The position numbers and the translations under genes are program-made. DNA of 10,195 bases from an uncultured Bacteroides sp. (lineage in GTDB: Bacteria; Bacteroidota; Bacteroidia; Bacteroidales; Bacteroidaceae), in contig NZ_CAJTSC010000048.1 of assembly GCF_910578895.1 (NCBI RefSeq), positions 12,688 to 22,882 on the forward strand, written 5' to 3'. The notes beneath the pieces are model-generated. The model did no database searches, was not told where the DNA came from, and was given only the letters and a program-made list of their open reading frames with translations. Shown in pieces: positions 6,836-10,195 of this stretch (position 1 is the stretch's first letter; each line of letters starts with the position of its first letter).

Positions 6836-6880
6836 ATACAAATCCTTTAAATTTTAACCATATAAATCTCTTAAAACGAC

Positions 6881-6902
6881 TTGGAGTAGATTTTTTGGAG
6901 TA
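6881..6902 (+). repeat. Direct repeat TTGGAGTA upstream of the spt promoter
   Basis: TTGGAGTA occurs at 6881-6888 and again at 6895-6902, 14 bases start to start, ending 27 bases before the spt -7 box. The position fits a paired activator site, but two 8-mers in AT-rich DNA could also arise by chance. Confidence 0.4.
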
Positions 6903-6912
6903 AATGAAACAT

Positions 6913-6932
6913 ATAACAACATATTTTGTTAT
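6913..6932. promoter_or_regulatory. 20-bp palindrome overlapping the spt -7 box (candidate operator)
   Basis: ATAACAA (6913-6919) and TTGTTAT (6926-6932) are perfect 7-base inverted arms around a six-base CATATT centre. The right arm overlaps the first three bases of the TATCTTTG -7 element at 6930-6937, where a bound dimeric regulator would block RNA polymerase. No regulator gene is in the window. Confidence 0.45.
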
Positions 6933-6937
6933 CTTTG
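6930..6937 (+). promoter_or_regulatory. -7 promoter box for serine palmitoyltransferase
   Basis: TATCTTTG matches TAnnTTTG exactly and lies 61 bases before the spt ATG. There is no TTTG at the standard -33 position; the nearest (6894-6897) is 32 bases away, so the promoter may depend on an activator. Confidence 0.55.
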
Positions 6938-6998
6938 CCCCCTGTTTTTAAGAACTTGTTTTTAATAGAATTAATATTCATTATATAAAAGACATTTC

Positions 6999-8186
6999 AT
7001 GGGTTTACTGCAAGACAAATTCGCGAAATATGATTTGCCGCAACAATTTATGGCAAAAGGGGTATATCCTTATTTCCGCACAATTAACAGCCATCAGGAT
7101 ACAGAGGTAATGATGGATGGCCAAAAGGTTCTGATGTTCGGTTCGAACGCATATATGGGGCTGACATACGATAAACGGATTATCGACGCTTCGATAGCCG
7201 CTACCGAGAAGTACGGTACAGGCTGTGCCGGTTCCCGCTTCCTGAATGGTACTCTTGACATACATGTTGAACTTGAGAAAGAATTGGCCGAGTTCGTAGG
7301 AAAAGACGAAGCACTCTGTTTCTCTACCGGCTTTACTGTAAATGAAGGCATTATTCCCGCAGTGGTAGGACGTGGCGACTATATCATTTGTGATGACCGC
7401 GACCATGCATCTATCGTAGACGGTCGCCGTCTATCTTTTGCTACGCAATTGAAGTACAAGCACAATGATATGGAAGACCTTGAAAAGGAACTCCAGAAGT
7501 GCGAACCGGATGCAGTGAAGCTGATTATTGTAGACGGCGTATTTTCAATGGAAGGAGATTTGGCAAACTTGCCGGAAATCGTTCGTTTGAAAAAGAAATA
7601 CAATGCCAGCATTTATGTGGACGAAGCTCATGGTTTGGGTGTGTTTGGCAAGCAAGGCCGCGGTGTTTGCGACCATTTCGGAGTGACTGAAGATATTGAC
7701 CTGATAATGGGAACATTCAGCAAGTCATTGGCTTCCATCGGTGGTTTCATTGCCGGCGACAAGGCAGTTATCAATTGGTTGCGCCACAATGCCCGTTCTT
7801 ATATATTCCAGGCAAGTAGCACGCCGGCGGCGACAGCAGCAGCCCGCGAAGCTCTCCATATCATTAAAACCGAACCGGAACGTATCCAACGTTTGTGGGA
7901 TATCACAAACTATGCTTTGAAGAGTTTCCGTGACGCAGGTTTTGAGATTGGCGAAACCGAGTCGCCTATCATTCCCTTGTATGTACGCGATACGGAAAAG
8001 ACATTTGTCGTAACAAAGATGGCTTTCGATGAAGGAATCTTCATTAATCCGGTTATTCCGCCCGCATGTGCTCCTCAGGACACATTAGTACGCGTGGCAT
8101 TAATGGCTACTCACACTAAGGAGCAGGTGGATTATGCCGTTGAGAAGTTGACTAAATGTTTCAAGGAATTGGAGATTATCAAATAA
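6999..8186 (+). CDS. spt: Serine palmitoyltransferase (3-ketosphinganine synthase)
   Basis: A PLP-dependent alpha-oxoamine synthase of 395 residues, soluble and full length for the bacterial homodimeric form, condensing L-serine with a fatty acyl-CoA or acyl-ACP to 3-ketosphinganine, the first step of sphingolipid synthesis. The PLP lysine is Lys242 in GTFSKSLASIGG, with His136 (DHASIVDG) stacking on the cofactor and Asp208/His211 in DEAHGLGVFG. FGSNAYMGL at 47-55 and CAGSRFLNGT at 76-85 are typical. Glycine C-acetyltransferase and BioF share these motifs, but the N-terminus (YDLPQQFMAKGVYPYFR) and the ending PVIPPACAPQ...VRVALMATHT match the Bacteroides serine palmitoyltransferase as I remember it. 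There is no transmembrane anchor, unlike eukaryotic enzymes. A good terminator follows; no other sphingolipid biosynthesis gene is in the window except possibly the divergent kinase. Confidence 0.92.
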   Translation: MGLLQDKFAKYDLPQQFMAKGVYPYFRTINSHQDTEVMMDGQKVLMFGSNAYMGLTYDKRIIDASIAATEKYGTGCAGSRFLNGTLDIHVELEKELAEFVGKDEALCFSTGFTVNEGIIPAVVGRGDYIICDDRDHASIVDGRRLSFATQLKYKHNDMEDLEKELQKCEPDAVKLIIVDGVFSMEGDLANLPEIVRLKKKYNASIYVDEAHGLGVFGKQGRGVCDHFGVTEDIDLIMGTFSKSLASIGGFIAGDKAVINWLRHNARSYIFQASSTPAATAAAREALHIIKTEPERIQRLWDITNYALKSFRDAGFEIGETESPIIPLYVRDTEKTFVVTKMAFDEGIFINPVIPPACAPQDTLVRVALMATHTKEQVDYAVEKLTKCFKELEIIK

Positions 8187-8210
8187 TAAAGAATAGCTTG
8201 ATAAAAATAT

Positions 8211-8250
8211 AAAGTCGTTTAATCGTGAGTCGGTTAGACGGCTTTCTTTT
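8211..8250 (+). terminator. Intrinsic terminator after spt
   Basis: AAAGTCGTTTAA (8211-8222) pairs with TTAGACGGCTTT (8234-8245) as a 12-base stem with two G-U pairs and an 11-base loop, followed by CTTTT. It should end the spt transcript. No TAnnTTTG box lies between it and the next gene. Confidence 0.75.
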
Positions 8251-8283
8251 ATAAAACAATCCATTAAAATAAAACCAAACAAC

Positions 8284-9090
8284 ATGAAAAAGCAAATTAT
8301 GATTTTCGCCGCTATTGTATGCGGAATGACTTGCACAACAACTGCTTATGCGCAGTTTAAAATTGGTGGTAAGAAGATAAATGTAGGTAAGGTTATCCAA
8401 GCCGGTACGGATGCTGCTAAAGCTATCACTCTTTCGGATGCGGACATTGCTGCTATGAGTAAGGAATATATGCAATGGATGGACACCCACAATCCTTTGA
8501 CAAAACCCGATACGGAGTATGGCAAACGCCTGGAAAAACTGACCGGAAACATCAAAGAGGTGGACGGTTTGAAAGTAAACTTTGGCGTATATGAGGTAGT
8601 TGATGTCAACGCTTTTGCTTGCGGTGACGGCAGCGTGCGTGTTTGCGCCGGATTAATGGATATCATGACAGACGAGGAAGTGCTGTCGGTAATCGGTCAT
8701 GAAATCGGCCATGTCATTCATAAAGACTCTAAAGATGCTATGAAGAATGCCTATCTTCGCTCTGCTGCAAAAAATGCCGCCGGTGCCGCAAGTTCCTCAG
8801 TGGCTAAATTTACCGATTCCGAACTGGGGGCAATGGCCGAAGCTCTGGCAGGTGCTCAGTATTCTCAAAAGCAGGAGCACGAAGCCGATGATTACGGATT
8901 TGAATTCTGTATCAAGAATAACATTGACCCGTATGCCATGTATAATGCTCTGAACAAATTGCTGGAACTTTCGGCACAGGCTCCGAAACCATCCAAATTC
9001 CAAAGCTTGTTCTCTACGCACCCTGAAACCGCCAAACGTGTGGAACGTGCTAAAGCAAAAGCCGATGAATACATGAAAAATAAGAAATAA
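8284..9090 (+). CDS. Secreted M48-family zinc metalloprotease (LoiP/YggG-like)
   Basis: A 268-residue protein beginning with a typical signal peptide (MKKQ, hydrophobic core at about 5-16, AYA cleavage motif at 21-23), so the mature enzyme should be periplasmic. The cysteine at 17 is not in a good lipobox, so a lipoprotein is unlikely. The zinc site is HEIGH at 139-143, with a third ligand expected at Glu198 in the E-x-x-A-D motif EHEADDYG. STHPETAKR at 244-252 is the C-terminal M48 signature seen in the BepA/LoiP/YggG group. There is no TPR domain, so it is the short LoiP-like form, associated in other bacteria with envelope protein quality control. The C-terminus is strongly charged. It lies 97 bases after spt, separated by a terminator, and is followed by another; no obvious promoter of its own is seen. 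The natural substrate is unknown. Confidence 0.92.
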   Translation: MKKQIMIFAAIVCGMTCTTTAYAQFKIGGKKINVGKVIQAGTDAAKAITLSDADIAAMSKEYMQWMDTHNPLTKPDTEYGKRLEKLTGNIKEVDGLKVNFGVYEVVDVNAFACGDGSVRVCAGLMDIMTDEEVLSVIGHEIGHVIHKDSKDAMKNAYLRSAAKNAAGAASSSVAKFTDSELGAMAEALAGAQYSQKQEHEADDYGFEFCIKNNIDPYAMYNALNKLLELSAQAPKPSKFQSLFSTHPETAKRVERAKAKADEYMKNKK

Positions 9091-9098
9091 GAAATAAG
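9078..9098 (+). repeat. Three tandem AAATAAG units across the protease stop codon
   Basis: Three exact copies of the 7-mer lie at 9078-9084, 9085-9091 and 9092-9098, with the TAA stop in the second. Gain of a unit, or loss of one, would leave the same stop, so an effect on the protein is unlikely. Confidence 0.7.
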
Positions 9099-9122
9099 AG
9101 ATTATACTCTTAATTTATGGAG

Positions 9123-9160
9123 AAAGGCAGAATTCGAATGAAATTCTGCCTTTTTTCTTT
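9123..9160 (+). terminator. Strong intrinsic terminator after the M48 protease gene
   Basis: GGCAGAATT (9126-9134) and AATTCTGCC (9142-9150) form a perfect 9-base stem with a 7-base loop, followed by TTTTTTC and more T. Flanking A's before the stem can extend pairing into the T run. This is the clearest terminator in the window. Confidence 0.92.
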
Positions 9161-9214
9161 CATATAAGAGAATAAAGCAAACTTTTGCTTTAAATTATCA
9201 GTTTTATCCGTCCG

Positions 9215-9249
9215 TTTGCTTCGATATCTGATTTATTTTAGTATGTTTG
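9215..9249 (+). promoter_or_regulatory. Candidate promoter for the Mpv17-like gene
   Basis: TATGTTTG (9242-9249) matches TAnnTTTG, and TTTG at 9215-9218 is 23 bases upstream, a little longer than the usual spacing. It would give a leader of about 25 bases before the ATG at 9282 and makes the gene independent of the protease. Confidence 0.5.
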
Positions 9250-9281
9250 TTGCCATTATTAATGAAAAGCACAACATTTGA

Positions 9282-9968
9282 ATGAAAAAGCAAGATTTTC
9301 TTTTTGTTTTTGTCTTAATCGCAATCTTCTTACCCTTTTTTGTGAGTGATACTATTTACGGTTGGTATAAATCTTTTAATGCCGCCCATGGCATGATTAT
9401 GAGTTTTCTGAAATTCGGGATTCTGGCCACTTTGGGTGAGATGTTGGGACTTCGTATCGGTGTAGGAGTATACAACAGAAAAGGATTTGGAGTACTCCCC
9501 CGTGCAGTTGTGTGGGGATTTTTAGGCATGGGAATCAATATGGCAATGATCGTCTTTTCCAAAGGTGTGCCACAATTTATGGAGTATATGGGAATGAAGC
9601 ATGCTTCAGTGATAATCAACGGAGAATTCTGTTTGGATAAACTATGGATTGCTTTGGCTATATCTGTTGCAATGAACACAATCTTTGCTCCTGTATTTAT
9701 GACATTTCACAAGATAACAGATACGCATATTCTGGAGTGTGGCGGTTCGCTTCGCAGCCTTGCCATCCCCATCCCGATGACACGTATCATTACACATCTT
9801 AATTGGGATGCGCAATGGAATTTTGTTTTTAAAAAAACAATCCCCTTCTTCTGGTATCCGGCTCATACTGTTACTTTCTTGTTGCCGGGTGAAGTGAGGG
9901 TTTTGTTTGCTGCCATATTAGGGATTATACTCGGAGTGTTGCTGGCTGTCGCTGCAAGAATGAAATAA
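9282..9968 (+). CDS. Multipass membrane protein resembling the Mpv17/PMP22 family
   Basis: A 228-residue membrane protein with hydrophobic segments at about 6-24, 38-52, 75-93, 120-142 and 205-225. The second half carries features I associate with Mpv17/PMP22 proteins of mitochondria and peroxisomes: NTIFAPVF at 132-139 (compare the family's DQ-x3-AP segment), then WYPAHTVTFLLPGEVR at 191-206, lining up as W-P-A-x4-F-x2-P-x3-R, followed by a final helix. RAVVWGFLGMG at 74-84 may match the family's R-x3-FG segment. These matches are by eye. The family's role is poorly defined even in eukaryotes (channel-like proteins are proposed), and no function is claimed for this protein. It has its own promoter-like boxes and is flanked upstream by a strong terminator, so it is probably a single-gene unit. 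The alternative is an unclassified conserved Bacteroidales membrane protein. Confidence 0.75.
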   Translation: MKKQDFLFVFVLIAIFLPFFVSDTIYGWYKSFNAAHGMIMSFLKFGILATLGEMLGLRIGVGVYNRKGFGVLPRAVVWGFLGMGINMAMIVFSKGVPQFMEYMGMKHASVIINGEFCLDKLWIALAISVAMNTIFAPVFMTFHKITDTHILECGGSLRSLAIPIPMTRIITHLNWDAQWNFVFKKTIPFFWYPAHTVTFLLPGEVRVLFAAILGIILGVLLAVAARMK

Positions 9969-9982
9969 TGTCTTTGTGGCAT

Positions 9983-10002
9983 AGTTTTTTCTTGGAAAAA
10001 CT
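9983..10002 (+). terminator. Weak possible terminator after the Mpv17-like gene
   Basis: AGTTTTT and AAAAACT form a 7-base, almost all A-T stem around a six-base loop, followed by TTATAATT. It lies 15 bases after the stop. Pairing is weak and the U run poor. Confidence 0.3.
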
Positions 10003-10023
10003 TTATAATTAAAACCTGAAAAA

Positions 10024-10056
10024 CTTGACAAAGCATACTTTGATGTTGTATATTTG
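10024..10056 (+). promoter_or_regulatory. Bacteroides-type promoter near the right edge, with inverted repeats
   Basis: TATATTTG (10049-10056) matches TAnnTTTG, and TTG at 10025-10027 stands 21 bases upstream as a near -33 match. A CAAAG-CATA-CTTTG palindrome (10029-10042) lies between the two boxes. A second pair, TTGATGTT (10040-10047) with AACATCAA (10073-10080), brackets the -7 box and the expected transcript start. This should drive the gene that begins near 10096. Confidence 0.5.
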
Positions 10057-10095
10057 CCTATCAGGGATTAATAACATCAACTTAAAATTTAGCTA

Positions 10096-10195
10096 ATGGT
10101 AAAATCAATGTTTTTCTTTCTGAAATTTATACAAATAAAACGAAAAAAAACGCTTATGAGATTGGATGGTGATGGTATGCTCGTTGGAATAAAAA
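10096..10195 (+). CDS. Start of an unidentified ORF, cut by the window edge
   Basis: From the ATG at 10096 the frame stays open for 33 codons to the end of the window. The start has hydrophobic MFFFLKF followed by a basic IKRKK stretch, then MRLDGDGMLVGIK. An alternative in-frame ATG lies at 10156, after an eight-A run at 10143-10150. It sits about 40 bases downstream of a good promoter match. The fragment is too short and A-rich to identify or to be certain it is coding. Confidence 0.35.
   Translation, partial: MVKSMFFFLKFIQIKRKKTLMRLDGDGMLVGIK

Noticed and set aside
6999..8186. Alternative identity as glycine C-acetyltransferase (Kbl) or BioF
   Set aside because: Catalytic motifs are shared, but the N- and C-terminal segments fit Bacteroides serine palmitoyltransferase better, and no threonine dehydrogenase or biotin gene is nearby.
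10040..10080. Invertible promoter (phase-variation switch) suggested by the inverted repeat
   Set aside because: Eight-base arms only 25 bases apart are far too close for known Bacteroides invertible promoters, and no recombinase gene is visible.

Overview
The window looks like chromosomal DNA from a Bacteroides-type organism (order Bacteroidales). Evidence: a bacterial serine palmitoyltransferase of the Bacteroides kind, the agmatine deiminase / N-carbamoylputrescine amidase route to putrescine, moderate GC genes with AT-rich spacers, few strong Shine-Dalgarno sites, and repeated matches to the Bacteroides sigma-factor -7 box TAnnTTTG in front of genes. Genus is an inference from these features; species cannot be told.

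Layout. (a) 27-650, minus: a small ABC-transporter ATPase whose partner permease would lie beyond the left edge. (b) 757-3356, plus: a cysteine-motif ferredoxin-like protein (DUF2148 type), then agmatine deiminase (aguA) and N-carbamoylputrescine amidase (aguB), the last two tightly spaced and catalysing consecutive steps to putrescine. Genes (a) and (b) diverge from a short region with interlocked promoter boxes. (c) 3371-6793, minus: a lipid kinase of the diacylglycerol/sphingosine kinase superfamily, aspartyl-tRNA synthetase (aspS), and a four-helix GtrA-family protein with a GTG start 20 bases after aspS. The aguB and gtrA ends converge with only 14 bases between them. (d) 6999-9968, plus: serine palmitoyltransferase (spt), a secreted M48 zinc protease and a membrane protein resembling the Mpv17/PMP22 family. 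Strong intrinsic terminators follow spt and the protease gene. (e) 10024-10195: an AT-rich tail with a good promoter-like pair and the open start of an unidentified ORF running off the right edge.

How they may work together. spt makes 3-ketosphinganine, the committed step of bacterial sphingolipid synthesis. The divergently transcribed kinase belongs to the fold that includes sphingosine and ceramide kinases, so spt plus kinase is the most interesting unit here: a possible locus for making and phosphorylating sphingoid lipids, sharing a 205-base control region with a 20-bp palindrome over the spt -7 box. This functional link is inference. The rest reads as ordinary core metabolism. I found no mobile element, CRISPR array, tRNA or rRNA, and no gene-free stretch longer than about 230 bases.
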